NCBI GenBank assembly: GCA_903917505.1
Contig: CAIXAY010000366.1
Location: forward strand, 1-5,508
Length of the DNA stretch: 5,508 bases
Direction of reading: 5' to 3'
DNA from: an uncultured beta proteobacterium
GTDB lineage: Bacteria > Pseudomonadota > Gammaproteobacteria > Burkholderiales > Rhodocyclaceae
Below the pieces are notes generated by a model. That model was not told where the DNA came from. It did not search any database and was given only the letters and a program-made list of their open reading frames with translations. A program made the translations under genes and the position numbers. Of the stretch, positions 1 to 5,508 are shown one piece after another (positions within the stretch are counted from its first letter, which is position 1; every line of letters starts with the position of its first letter).

Positions 1-133
1 CATAGCCGCCGAGCATGGCGAAAGCACCGTGCGCAAGGTTGACGAAGTTCATCAAGCCCAGCGTCACCGACAGGCCGACGCTGATCAGGAAGAGCAACAT
101 GCCGGCAGCGAGGCCATCAAAGATGATGGTCAT
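1..133 (-). CDS. livH: LivH-type branched-chain amino acid ABC transporter permease, N-terminal fragment
   Basis: This is the start of an inner-membrane permease subunit of the branched-chain-amino-acid (HAAT) ABC transporter family. Forty-four complete codons are visible; the rest lies beyond the left window edge. The peptide opens MTIIFDGLAAGMLLFLISVG, a hydrophobic first membrane segment, and continues with a GLMNFVNLAHG stretch followed by AFAMLGGY. The 'N-x-AHG-x-x-x-MLG-Y' pattern is the hallmark of LivH proteins near residues 30-44. The ATG at 133-131 has only a weak GGGAA ribosome site about 8 nt upstream. The gene follows the substrate-binding protein gene on the same strand after a 177-bp gap containing two stem-loops, so it probably belongs to the same operon at lower expression. 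The family call is secure; the substrate is not, because such permeases also serve aromatic acids, amides and urea. Confidence 0.88.
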   Translation of the reverse strand, partial: MTIIFDGLAAGMLLFLISVGLSVTLGLMNFVNLAHGAFAMLGGY

Positions 134-166
134 GACGTGGATTCCCGAGAAGCGCAAAAAAGCAGT

Positions 167-248
167 TTAACCACAACGGGCACAACGGACACGACGAGAA
201 CCAAAAGACTTGGATTTTTTCTGCTTTCGTTGTGTCCGTTGTGGTTAA
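167..248. repeat. Long inverted repeat built from a 9-bp ACAACGGAC-like motif
   Basis: Two 21-nt arms at 167-187 and 228-248 are complementary except for one position, which forms a G-U wobble in plus-strand RNA. The left arm begins TTAACCACAACGG and the right arm ends CCGTTGTGGTTAA. The left side also shows about three direct copies of a 9-bp unit (ACAACGGGC, ACAACGGAC, ACGACGAGA, positions 173-199). The 40-nt loop holds a small CCAA/TTGG hairpin (201-213) and a run of six T. On the minus strand the stem is followed 5 nt later by another run of six U in RNA, so it could end or weaken transcription from the binding-protein gene into the permease. On the plus strand it is followed by T-rich sequence too. 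The stretch is much richer in A/T than its neighbours and has no credible coding content. It may be one copy of a dispersed intergenic repeat. Confidence 0.75.
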
Positions 249-268
249 TTCTGATTTTCTTATTCTAA

Positions 269-303
269 GCGCGCGGCTTCCATTTGGCATGGCTGCCGCG
301 CGC
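269..303 (-). terminator. GC-rich intercistronic stem-loop after the binding-protein gene
   Basis: A perfect 9-bp stem GCGCGCGGC (269-277) pairs with GCCGCGCGC (295-303). Within the 17-nt loop a further CCAT/ATGG pairing (280-283 with 289-292) extends the structure. It begins 8 nt past the stop codon of the minus-strand binding-protein gene. The sequence that follows in that direction (TTAGAATAAGAAAAT) is A/T-rich but has no clean U-run, so full intrinsic termination is doubtful. A stem-loop here is commonly found between a highly expressed binding protein and its permease, where it protects the upstream mRNA and limits read-through. That role is inferred. Confidence 0.6.
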
Positions 304-310
304 CGTAAGT

Positions 311-1480
311 TTATTGCTTGCCCGGGTCCTTGAATTCGGCGACCTGGTCGAACTCGACGTTCTGCAGCTTGCCGCCGACTTTCTCGACCTTGCGGATGTA
401 TACGGTCTGGACGATGTCGCGGGTCGCCGGGTCGATCTCGACCGGGCCGCGCGGGCTCATCCACTTCAGGCCGCGGGCGGCGGCGATGAACTTCTCGGCG
501 TCGGCGTCGCCGCCGGTCTTCTTCAGCGCTTCGGCGATCAGGCGCATGCCGTCATAGCCGGCGACGGCCATGAAGTTCGGCCGGTCTTTCGGATAAGCCT
601 TGTAATAAGCTTCGGTGAAGGCCTTGTTCTCCGGCGATTTGTGCGCTTCCGAGTAATGGAAGGAATTGATCACGCCGAGCGCCGGATCGCCGATCGCGTC
701 GATCACGTCCTCGTCGATCAGGTCGCCGGTGGCAATCAGCTTGATTCCGGCCTGGGCGAGGCCGCGCTCCTGGAAACCCTTCATGAACGCGATGCCCATC
801 GCGCCGTTCGGGACGAACAGGAAGACCGCGTCGGGTTTGACGTCCTTGGCCTTTTGCAGGTAGGGCGAGAAATCGTTGCTGTTGACCGGCACGCGCACTT
901 CGCCGACGATCTGGCCGCCGGCGGCGGTGAAGGTTTTCTTGAACTGGCCTTCGGCGTCGTAGCCCGGGCCGTAATCGGCGACGATGGTGTACACCGTCTT
1001 GATCTTGTTCTTGGCCGCCCAGCTGGCGATCGGCGCCGTGACCTGGGGCAGGGTCATCGAGGTGCGCACGATGTAGTCGGATTTGGTGGTGATCGACGAG
1101 GTCGCGGCATTCATCACCACCATCGCCTTCTTCGCTTCGGTGGCGATCGGCGCGACGGCGAAGGCCTCGGGGGTCAGGCTGAAACCGGCGAGGATATCGA
1201 CCTTGTCCTGGATCACCAGTTCCTGCGCGTTGCGCTTGCTGACGTCGCCCGAGGTGCCCGGGGCATCGTCCTTGATGATCAGCTGCACCTTGCGTCCGGC
1301 GATGGTGTCGTTGTTCTGCGCGAGATAGAGCTTGATGCCGTTGGCGATCTGCTTGCCGTGCGAGGCGAACGGTCCGGTCATCGGCAAGACGAGGCCGATC
1401 TTCAGGTCGGCGGCGTGTACGCCCGCCGACGCGAGCAAGGCGAAAGCTGCTGCTGCGATGCTGCTCTTCAAATGCCGCAT
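311..1480 (-). CDS. Periplasmic substrate-binding protein, branched-chain amino acid/aromatic acid ABC transporter
   Basis: The 389-residue product is a type I periplasmic binding protein of the Leu/Ile/Val-binding (Peripla_BP_6) family, which captures ligand in the periplasm for a Liv-type ABC importer. Residues 1-23 form a Sec signal peptide: positive charges at R2 and K5, an Ala-rich core, and probable cleavage after VHA (23). The mature protein opens ADLKIGLVLPMTGPFASHG, the standard first strand and loop of this family, followed by an NGIKLYL helix. An AATSSIT segment in the middle of the first lobe is typical of the ligand-contact loop. Length is normal for the family. The ATG at 1480 is supported by AAGGAG 7 nt upstream. 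A permease gene follows on the same strand. The ligand cannot be read from the sequence. The overall sequence reminds me of binding proteins assigned to aromatic acid uptake, and the divergent neighbour is an aromatic catabolic cluster, so an aromatic substrate is plausible but inferred. Confidence 0.92.
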   Translation of the reverse strand: MRHLKSSIAAAAFALLASAGVHAADLKIGLVLPMTGPFASHGKQIANGIKLYLAQNNDTIAGRKVQLIIKDDAPGTSGDVSKRNAQELVIQDKVDILAGFSLTPEAFAVAPIATEAKKAMVVMNAATSSITTKSDYIVRTSMTLPQVTAPIASWAAKNKIKTVYTIVADYGPGYDAEGQFKKTFTAAGGQIVGEVRVPVNSNDFSPYLQKAKDVKPDAVFLFVPNGAMGIAFMKGFQERGLAQAGIKLIATGDLIDEDVIDAIGDPALGVINSFHYSEAHKSPENKAFTEAYYKAYPKDRPNFMAVAGYDGMRLIAEALKKTGGDADAEKFIAAARGLKWMSPRGPVEIDPATRDIVQTVYIRKVEKVGGKLQNVEFDQVAEFKDPGKQ

Positions 1481-1487
1481 GTCTGGT

Positions 1488-1493
1488 CTCCTT
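1488..1493 (-). promoter_or_regulatory. Shine-Dalgarno site of the binding-protein gene
   Basis: The minus strand reads AAGGAG here, 7 nt before the ATG at 1480. It is the strongest ribosome binding site in the window and fixes the start of the binding protein at the residue that begins its signal peptide. A strong site fits the high expression normally needed for periplasmic binding proteins. Confidence 0.85.
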
Positions 1494-1578
1494 AGAGTGG
1501 GCTAGCCTGCCTGCAAGGGCAAGGGGTACTGACGCTGATCGGTGGCGCGGTGCGGGCCCGAACCCGTCGCGTTGACCT

Positions 1579-1588
1579 TGTCCGGACA
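1579..1588. promoter_or_regulatory. Perfect 10-bp palindrome in the divergent intergenic region
   Basis: TGTCCGGACA reads the same on both strands. It lies about 100 bp upstream of the binding-protein start and about 100 bp upstream of the LysR-type gene start. A short palindrome here could be a regulator binding site, but it does not show the usual T-N11-A LysR box clearly, and a 10-bp palindrome can arise by chance in GC-rich DNA. This is a candidate only. Confidence 0.25.
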
Positions 1589-1629
1589 GCATAGTGCCGC
1601 GCATCGTGCTTCCCGGCAACCGCGCTTCG

Positions 1630-1658
1630 ATTCTATTAGCTATCGCTTTCTGTTATAA
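1630..1658 (-). promoter_or_regulatory. Candidate sigma-70 promoter for the transporter operon
   Basis: On the minus strand TTATAA (1658-1653, four of six matches to the -35 consensus) is separated by 17 bp from TAGAAT (1635-1630, a -10-like hexamer). It lies in the most A/T-rich stretch between the divergent genes and would give a leader of roughly 140 nt before the binding-protein start. Spacing is ideal but matches are partial. It overlaps the candidate promoter for the LysR-type gene, which would couple the two transcripts. Confidence 0.35.
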
Positions 1659-1662
1659 CGGA
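1631..1662 (+). promoter_or_regulatory. Candidate promoter and operator of the LysR-type regulator gene
   Basis: On the plus strand TATAAC (1654-1659, five of six matches to the -10 consensus) is preceded at 17 bp by TTCTAT (1631-1636), a weak -35. The -10 overlaps a perfect 8-bp palindrome GTTATAAC (1652-1659) that extends as TC-N-GTTATAAC-N-GA (1649-1662). Transcription would start near 1666-1667, downstream of or at the in-frame ATG at 1665, which supports the TTG at 1692 as the true start. A dyad over the promoter suits autorepression, usual for LysR-type regulators. The exact site is inferred. Confidence 0.35.
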
Positions 1663-1677
1663 TTATGCTCGCAACTT

Positions 1678-1684
1678 GGGGAGG
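1678..1684 (+). promoter_or_regulatory. Shine-Dalgarno site that decides the TTG start of the LysR-type gene
   Basis: GGGGAGG ends 7 nt before the TTG at 1692. The only upstream in-frame ATG (1665) has no purine-rich site before it. This motif is therefore the reason for choosing the TTG start, which also gives the usual short N-terminus of the family. Confidence 0.75.
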
Positions 1685-1691
1685 CGGAGCC

Positions 1692-2618
1692 TTGAATCTC
1701 AAACAATTAGAATACTTCGTACACGTCGCCGAACTCGGCAGTTTCAGCAAGGCGGCGCTGATCCTGAACATCGCCCAGCCGGCGCTGTCGCGCCAGGTGC
1801 GCCTGCTCGAGACCGACCTGCACATCACCCTGCTGACGCGCAACGGCCGCGGCGTCGTGCTGACCGAGGCCGGGCAGCGCCTGTTCGATCACAGCGTCGG
1901 CATCCTGCAGCTGGTGGCGCGCGTCACCGAGGAAATCGAAGCGGCGCGCGACGTTCCGGCCGGGCGCATCGTCATCGGCCTGCCGCCGAGCATGGGACGG
2001 CGCCTGACCCTGCCGCTCGTCGAAGCCTTCCGCCACACGCTGCCGAAGGCGCGCCTCGCGATCGTCGAGGGCTTGTCGACCCACCTCACCGAATGGATCG
2101 CCACCGGCCGGGTCGATCTGGGCCTGGTGCTCAATCCCGAGCCCAATGCGGCGATCGAGGTGACGCCGGTGTTCGAAGAGCCGCTCGGGCTGGTCGGGCC
2201 GGCGCTGGCCAAGGGCCAGAAAGCAACTCCGATCGCCCTGGCCGAAGTCATCAACTATCCGCTGGTCCTGCCGGAGCGCAGCCATGCCTTGCGCAAGCTG
2301 CTCGAGACGCAGTCCGCGCTGTCCGCGCTCAAGTTGAACGTCGTCCTCGAGGTCTCGAGCGTGCTGTCGATCCTCGACCTGGTCGCCGCCGGCCACGGCT
2401 ATGCCGTCCTGTCGCAGACCGCGCTGGCCGCCTCGGGCCGGCCCGAGGCTTTCAGCTTCCGGCCGCTGACCAAACCGAGCCTCTCCAGCACCTTCTTCAT
2501 CGCCGTCTCGGCGCAAAAGCCGATCACGCCGCTCGGCCGGCATGCTTTCCGCCTGATGCAGGAACTCGTCGTCTCGACTTCGGCGGGCGCCGACAGCACC
2601 CATATCAAAACGCGATAG
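1692..2618 (+). CDS. LysR-family transcriptional regulator, probable regulator of the 4,5-cleavage genes
   Basis: The 308-residue product is a full-length LysR-type regulator. The N-terminus (MNLKQLEYFVHVAELGSFSK, first codon TTG) leads into the winged helix-turn-helix, with the recognition region AQPALSRQVRLLE at about residues 28-40 and the wing plus TEAG motif near 52-61. A linker helix covers about 62-88, and the effector-binding domain starts at GRIVIGLPPSMG (about 91-102) and runs to about 295. The RIVIGLPPS / LPLVEAFR / LTEWIATGRVDLGLV pattern resembles the Nac/CbbR-like branch, which includes many aromatic-pathway regulators. It sits 61 bp upstream of the isomerase gene on the same strand and divergent from the transporter genes, so control of one or both is likely. 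The inducer is unknown; pathway intermediates are the obvious candidates. An alternative start at the ATG of 1665 would add nine residues (MLATWGGGA) without a ribosome site. Confidence 0.93.
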   Translation: MNLKQLEYFVHVAELGSFSKAALILNIAQPALSRQVRLLETDLHITLLTRNGRGVVLTEAGQRLFDHSVGILQLVARVTEEIEAARDVPAGRIVIGLPPSMGRRLTLPLVEAFRHTLPKARLAIVEGLSTHLTEWIATGRVDLGLVLNPEPNAAIEVTPVFEEPLGLVGPALAKGQKATPIALAEVINYPLVLPERSHALRKLLETQSALSALKLNVVLEVSSVLSILDLVAAGHGYAVLSQTALAASGRPEAFSFRPLTKPSLSSTFFIAVSAQKPITPLGRHAFRLMQELVVSTSAGADSTHIKTR

Positions 2619-2679
2619 CTAGTAGTACACGCCGTGGCTTGGCTGGCCAGGGCAGTGTGGTCAGAATGGCGTCGTCCCC

Positions 2680-3807
2680 ATGACGATACCCGTTCTGCCT
2701 ATGCAAACGCCAATCCCCTGCCTGTTCATGCGCGGCGGCACCTCGCGCGGCCCCTTCTTCAATGCCGCCGACCTGCCCGCCGATATCGCGCTGCGCGATC
2801 GCGTGCTGCTGGCCGTCATGGGCTCGCCCGACCGCCGCGAGATCGACGGACTCGGCGGCGCGCACCCGCTCACCAGCAAGGTCGGCATCGTCAGCCCCAG
2901 CAAGACGCCGGGAGTGGACCTCGATTTTCTTTTCGCGCAGGTCGTCGTCGACCAGCCGCTGGTCGATACGACGCCCAATTGCGGCAACATGCTCGCCGCC
3001 GTCGTTCCCTTCGCCCTGGAAACGGGGCTGGCGCAGGCGCAAGGCGCGCGCACCACGCTGCGCGTGCTGACCCTGAATACCGACATGCAGTGCGATGTCA
3101 CCGTGGCCACGCCGGGCGGCCGGGTGAGCTACGACGGCGAGGCGAAGATCGACGGCGTCCCGGGCAGCGCGGCGCCGATCAAGATCAACTTCCTCGATAC
3201 CGCCGGCTCGATCTGCTCCGGCCTGCTGCCGACCGGCCATGTCGTCGACGAAGTCGATGTCGCCGGCCTCGGCACCCTGCAGGTGACCTGCATCGACAAC
3301 GGCATGCCGCTGGTCATGCTGCGCGCCGCCGACCTCGGCCGCACCGGCTACGAGGGCGTCGCCGAACTGAACGCCGACGTCGAGCTCAAGGCCCGGCTGG
3401 AAGCGCTGCGCCTCGAGACCGGCAAGCTGATGGGCCTCGGCGACGTGAGCAAGAAGACCTATCCGAAGATGTGCCTGATCGCCGCGCCGCGTGCAGGCGG
3501 CAGCATTTCCACGCGCTGCTTCATTCCGCACGTCTGCCACGACGCCATCGGCGTGCTCGCCGCGGTCACCGTCGGCACGGCCTGCGTGCTCGACGGCTCG
3601 GTCGCCGCGGGCATCGCCGTCGTCCCGGTGGGCAACGTCAAGCCGGTTTCGGTCGAGCATCCGAGCGGCGAATTCACCGTCGAGCTCGAAGTCGATCCGG
3701 CCAATCCGCAGAACGTCACCCGCGCCGCGCTGCTGCGCACGGCGCGCCTGATCATGCGCGGCGAGGTCCTGATCCCGTCTTCAATCTGGCAAGGAAAACA
3801 GGAATGA
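2680..3807 (+). CDS. ligU: 4-oxalomesaconate isomerase/tautomerase, PrpF family (GalD/LigU type)
   Basis: The 375-residue product is a PrpF-family cofactor-independent isomerase with the two-domain diaminopimelate-epimerase-like fold. In the protocatechuate 4,5-cleavage pathway LigU shifts the double bond of 4-oxalomesaconate; the related GalD of the gallate pathway interconverts its keto and enol tautomers. Visible family signatures are IPCLFMRGGTSRG (12-24), the lysine in HPLTSKVGI (K67) and the cysteine in PNCGN (C101), which match the acid-base pair of LigU and PrpF, then TCIDNGMP, PKMCL and EHPSGEF. Its stop overlaps the next start by 4 bp, and the following genes encode the next two pathway steps. 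No methylcitrate-cycle genes are present, arguing against a PrpF/AcnD role. The start is uncertain: neither the ATG at 2680 nor the ATG at 2701 has a ribosome site. The later start (368 residues, MQTPIPC) also aligns with relatives. Function is well supported; galD versus ligU naming is a choice. Confidence 0.9.
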   Translation: MTIPVLPMQTPIPCLFMRGGTSRGPFFNAADLPADIALRDRVLLAVMGSPDRREIDGLGGAHPLTSKVGIVSPSKTPGVDLDFLFAQVVVDQPLVDTTPNCGNMLAAVVPFALETGLAQAQGARTTLRVLTLNTDMQCDVTVATPGGRVSYDGEAKIDGVPGSAAPIKINFLDTAGSICSGLLPTGHVVDEVDVAGLGTLQVTCIDNGMPLVMLRAADLGRTGYEGVAELNADVELKARLEALRLETGKLMGLGDVSKKTYPKMCLIAAPRAGGSISTRCFIPHVCHDAIGVLAAVTVGTACVLDGSVAAGIAVVPVGNVKPVSVEHPSGEFTVELEVDPANPQNVTRAALLRTARLIMRGEVLIPSSIWQGKQE

Positions 3808-4829
3808 TCATCGATTGCCACGGCCATTACACGACTGCGCCGAAGGCGCTGGAGGACTGGCGCAACAGGCAGGTGGCCGGCCTCAAAGACCCGGCGCTCT
3901 CGCCGCGCGCCGCCGACCTGAAGATTTCCGACGACGAGTTGCGCGAGAGCATCGAGAGCAACCAGCTGGCCAAGATGCGCGAGCGCGGCAGCGACCTCAC
4001 GATCTTCTCGCCGCGCGCCAGCTTCATGGCGCACCACATCGGCGATTTCAATACCAGCTCGACCTGGGCGGCGATCTGCAACGAGCTGTGCTACCGCGTT
4101 TCGACGCTGTTCCCCGACCATTTCATCCCGGCGGCGATGCTGCCGCAATCGCCGGGCGTCGCGCCGGCGACCTGCATTCCCGAACTCGAGCGTTGCGTAA
4201 AGGATTACGGCTGCGTCGGCATCAACCTCAATCCCGACCCCTCGGGCGGCCACTGGGCCTCGCCGCCGCTCTCCGACCGCTCGTGGGACCCGATCTACGA
4301 GAAGATGGTCGAGTACGAAATCCCGGCGATGATCCATGTCAGCACCAGCTGCAACCCCTGTTTCCACACCACCGGCGCGCACTACCTCAATGCCGACACG
4401 ACGGCTTTCATGCAGTGCCTGACCTCCGACCTGTTCGCCGATTTCCCGACCTTGAAATTCGTCATCCCGCACGGCGGCGGCGCCGCGCCCTACCACTGGG
4501 GCCGCTTCCGCGGCCTGGCGCAGGAGCTGAAGAAGCCGCTGCTCAAGGACCACCTGCTCAAGAACATCTTCTTCGACACCTGCGTCTATCACCAGCCGGG
4601 CATCGACCTGCTGACCAAAGTCATCCCGGTGGACAACGTGCTCTTCGCATCCGAGATGATCGGCGCGGTGCGCGGCATCGATCCGGAGACCGGGCATTAC
4701 TACGACGACACCCGGCGCTACGTCGAGGCCGCCAGCCTCAGCGCCGAGGACCGCCACAAGATCTTTGAGGCCAACGCCCGCCGCGTCTATCCGCGCCTCG
4801 ATGCGGCGCTGAAAGCCAAGGGGAAATGA
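3804..4829 (+). CDS. ligJ: 4-oxalomesaconate hydratase, amidohydrolase superfamily (LigJ type)
   Basis: The 341-residue product is a metal-dependent amidohydrolase-superfamily hydratase that adds water to the isomerised oxalomesaconate (2-keto-4-carboxy-3-hexenedioate) to form 4-carboxy-4-hydroxy-2-oxoadipate in the cytoplasm. It begins [10 protein letters not shown], giving the paired metal-binding histidines H6 and H8. H178 (MIHVS), H223 (IPHGGG) and E284 ([10 protein letters not shown]) complete the expected metal and catalytic set. Other LigJ-like segments are LTIFSPRAS (65-73), MLPQSP (112-117), [10 protein letters not shown] (141-150), HWGRFRG (231-237) and [12 protein letters not shown] (256-267). 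Length matches LigJ of Sphingobium closely. It is not related to the GalB-type hydratase used in Pseudomonas for the same step. AAGGAA lies 7 nt before the ATG, which overlaps the upstream stop as ATGA, so translation is probably coupled. Simple decarboxylase members of the superfamily share the fold, but the flanking isomerase and aldolase make the hydratase call strong. Confidence 0.93.
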   Translation: MIIDCHGHYTTAPKALEDWRNRQVAGLKDPALSPRAADLKISDDELRESIESNQLAKMRERGSDLTIFSPRASFMAHHIGDFNTSSTWAAICNELCYRVSTLFPDHFIPAAMLPQSPGVAPATCIPELERCVKDYGCVGINLNPDPSGGHWASPPLSDRSWDPIYEKMVEYEIPAMIHVSTSCNPCFHTTGAHYLNADTTAFMQCLTSDLFADFPTLKFVIPHGGGAAPYHWGRFRGLAQELKKPLLKDHLLKNIFFDTCVYHQPGIDLLTKVIPVDNVLFASEMIGAVRGIDPETGHYYDDTRRYVEAASLSAEDRHKIFEANARRVYPRLDAALKAKGK

Positions 4830-4831
4830 AC

Positions 4832-5508
4832 ATGGGCATGAACAATCTCGGCATCGTCAAACGCAACATCGAGCGCGCCGAGCGCGCCGCGGTGGACAAG
4901 CTGTCGCGCTTCGGCGTCGCCACCATCCACGAGGCGATGGGCCGCGTCGGCCTGTTGAAACCCTATATGCGGCCGGTCTATCCGGGCGCCGGCGTCTGCG
5001 GCACGGCGCTCACCGTCCTGCTGCAGCCGGGCGACAACTGGATGATGCACGTCGCCGCCGGCGAGCTGCAGCCGGGTGACGTCGTCGTCGCCGCCTGCAG
5101 CAGCGACTGCGAGGACGGTTTCTTCGGCGAGCTCTTGGCCACCTCGTTCCGCGCGCGCGGCGGCAAGGGGCTGATCATCGATGCCGGGGTGCGCGACGTC
5201 AGGGAACTCGCGGCGATGAACTTCCCGGTCTTTTCGCGCGCGATCAGCGCCAAGGGGACGATCAAGGCGACGCTCGGCTCGGTGAATATTCCGGTCGTCT
5301 GCGCCGGCGCGCTGGTCAATCCGGGCGATGTCGTCATTGCCGACGACGACGGCGTCGTCATCGTGCCGCGCCAGGTCGCGGCGCAGGTGGCCGACGCGGC
5401 CGAAGCGCGCGAAGCGAACGAAGCCGACAAGCGCAAACGCTTCGCCGCCGGCGAACTCGGCCTCGACATGTACGCGATGCGCGAACCGCTGGCCAGGGCG
5501 GGGCTGAA
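4832..5508 (+). CDS. ligK: 4-carboxy-4-hydroxy-2-oxoadipate aldolase, RraA fold (LigK/GalC type), 3' end cut
   Basis: This class II pyruvate aldolase cleaves 4-carboxy-4-hydroxy-2-oxoadipate to pyruvate and oxaloacetate, the last pathway step, with a divalent metal; relatives also cleave 4-hydroxy-4-methyl-2-oxoglutarate. Of the expected roughly 228 residues, 225 are visible, ending [15 protein letters not shown] plus two bases, so only a few codons and the stop are missing. The fold signatures are [11 protein letters not shown] (28-38), [10 protein letters not shown] (66-75), the [15 protein letters not shown] stretch (91-105) and DAGVRDVRE (117-125). R121 and D122 are the expected pyruvate- and metal-binding pair, in an E100-x20-R-D arrangement, and [10 protein letters not shown] (170-179) follows. 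Residue G-D at 67-68 and the C-terminal GELGLDMY region are typical of aldolases rather than the RNase E inhibitor RraA. Three in-frame ATGs occur at 4826, 4832 and 4838. The second is chosen because AAGGGG (4818-4823) lies 8 nt upstream of it; the first would overlap the upstream stop. Confidence 0.92.
   Translation, partial: MGMNNLGIVKRNIERAERAAVDKLSRFGVATIHEAMGRVGLLKPYMRPVYPGAGVCGTALTVLLQPGDNWMMHVAAGELQPGDVVVAACSSDCEDGFFGELLATSFRARGGKGLIIDAGVRDVRELAAMNFPVFSRAISAKGTIKATLGSVNIPVVCAGALVNPGDVVIADDDGVVIVPRQVAAQVADAAEAREANEADKRKRFAAGELGLDMYAMREPLARAGL

Noticed and set aside
29..464. Small open frames crossing the repeat (29-268 plus, 117-464 minus) with peptides rich in TTTDTT or LCPLCPLWL patterns
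   Set aside because: The repetitive peptides are simple translations of the 9-bp repeat unit, and the frames overlap the real permease and binding-protein genes.
284..1495. Plus-strand open frame of 403 codons opposite the binding-protein gene
   Set aside because: It is an antisense shadow in high-GC DNA. The minus-strand product has a signal peptide and clear family motifs, while this reading resembles no family I recognise.
1572..1597. TTGACC followed by CATAGT or TAGTGC as a plus-strand promoter
   Set aside because: The spacing is only 12-14 bp and the -10 matches are poor, so it is unlikely to work as a sigma-70 promoter.
2643..2650. CTGGCCAG palindrome in the gap before the isomerase gene as an operator or terminator
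   Set aside because: It is only 8 bp with no loop, U-run or extended dyad, so chance is sufficient explanation in GC-rich DNA.
2605..4757. Two long minus-strand open frames (2605-3660 and 3459-4757) opposite the isomerase and hydratase genes
   Set aside because: They overlap each other and the well-supported plus-strand genes, and they give compositionally biased Arg/Ala/Gly/Asp-rich peptides typical of antisense frames in GC-rich DNA.
2634..4829. A 731-codon open frame that would fuse an Arg-rich N-terminal half to the LigJ-type hydratase
   Set aside because: The first 390 codons are the out-of-frame reading of the isomerase gene and give low-complexity Arg/Ala/Pro-rich peptide. The hydratase has its own ATG with a good ribosome site at 3804.
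4832..5508. RraA, the RNase E activity inhibitor, as the identity of the last gene
   Set aside because: The N-terminal HEAMGR and C-terminal GELGLDMY segments and the placement directly after LigU- and LigJ-type genes fit the 4-carboxy-4-hydroxy-2-oxoadipate aldolase. RraA proper is also considerably shorter.

Overview
The window is GC-rich and compactly coded, with strong third-position G/C preference, AAGGAG-type ribosome binding sites and ATGA start/stop overlaps. This suggests an environmental Proteobacterium. A betaproteobacterium able to degrade aromatic compounds (Rhodocyclaceae or Burkholderiales type) is the best guess, but the sequence alone does not fix the taxon.

Layout. On the minus strand, reading right to left from about 1640, lie a periplasmic substrate-binding protein of the branched-chain-amino-acid type (311-1480) and then the first 44 codons of its LivH-type permease (1-133, cut by the window edge). 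The 177 bp between them hold two stem-loops: a GC-rich hairpin (269-303) and a long 21-bp inverted repeat built from a 9-bp motif (167-248). On the plus strand, reading left to right from about 1650, lie a LysR-type regulator (TTG start, 1692-2618) and three tightly packed catabolic genes: a PrpF-fold isomerase of the GalD/LigU type (2680-3807), an amidohydrolase-superfamily hydratase of the LigJ type (3804-4829), and an RraA-fold aldolase of the LigK/GalC type (4832 to the window end, missing only its last few codons). The 211 bp between the divergent units carry candidate promoters and two short palindromes.

How the genes work together. The last three genes encode consecutive steps of the protocatechuate 4,5-cleavage (and gallate) pathway. 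LigU/GalD isomerises 4-oxalomesaconate, LigJ hydrates the product to 4-carboxy-4-hydroxy-2-oxoadipate, and LigK splits that into pyruvate and oxaloacetate. The ring-cleavage dioxygenase (ligAB or galA), the dehydrogenase ligC and the lactonase ligI are not in the window and may lie downstream or elsewhere. The LysR protein is well placed to control this operon and perhaps the divergent transporter. That arrangement raises the possibility that the transporter imports an aromatic acid rather than branched-chain amino acids, which is an inference.

I see no tRNA, rRNA, CRISPR array, transposase or clearly novel multi-gene system. The least explained element is the repeat-built inverted repeat inside the transporter operon.
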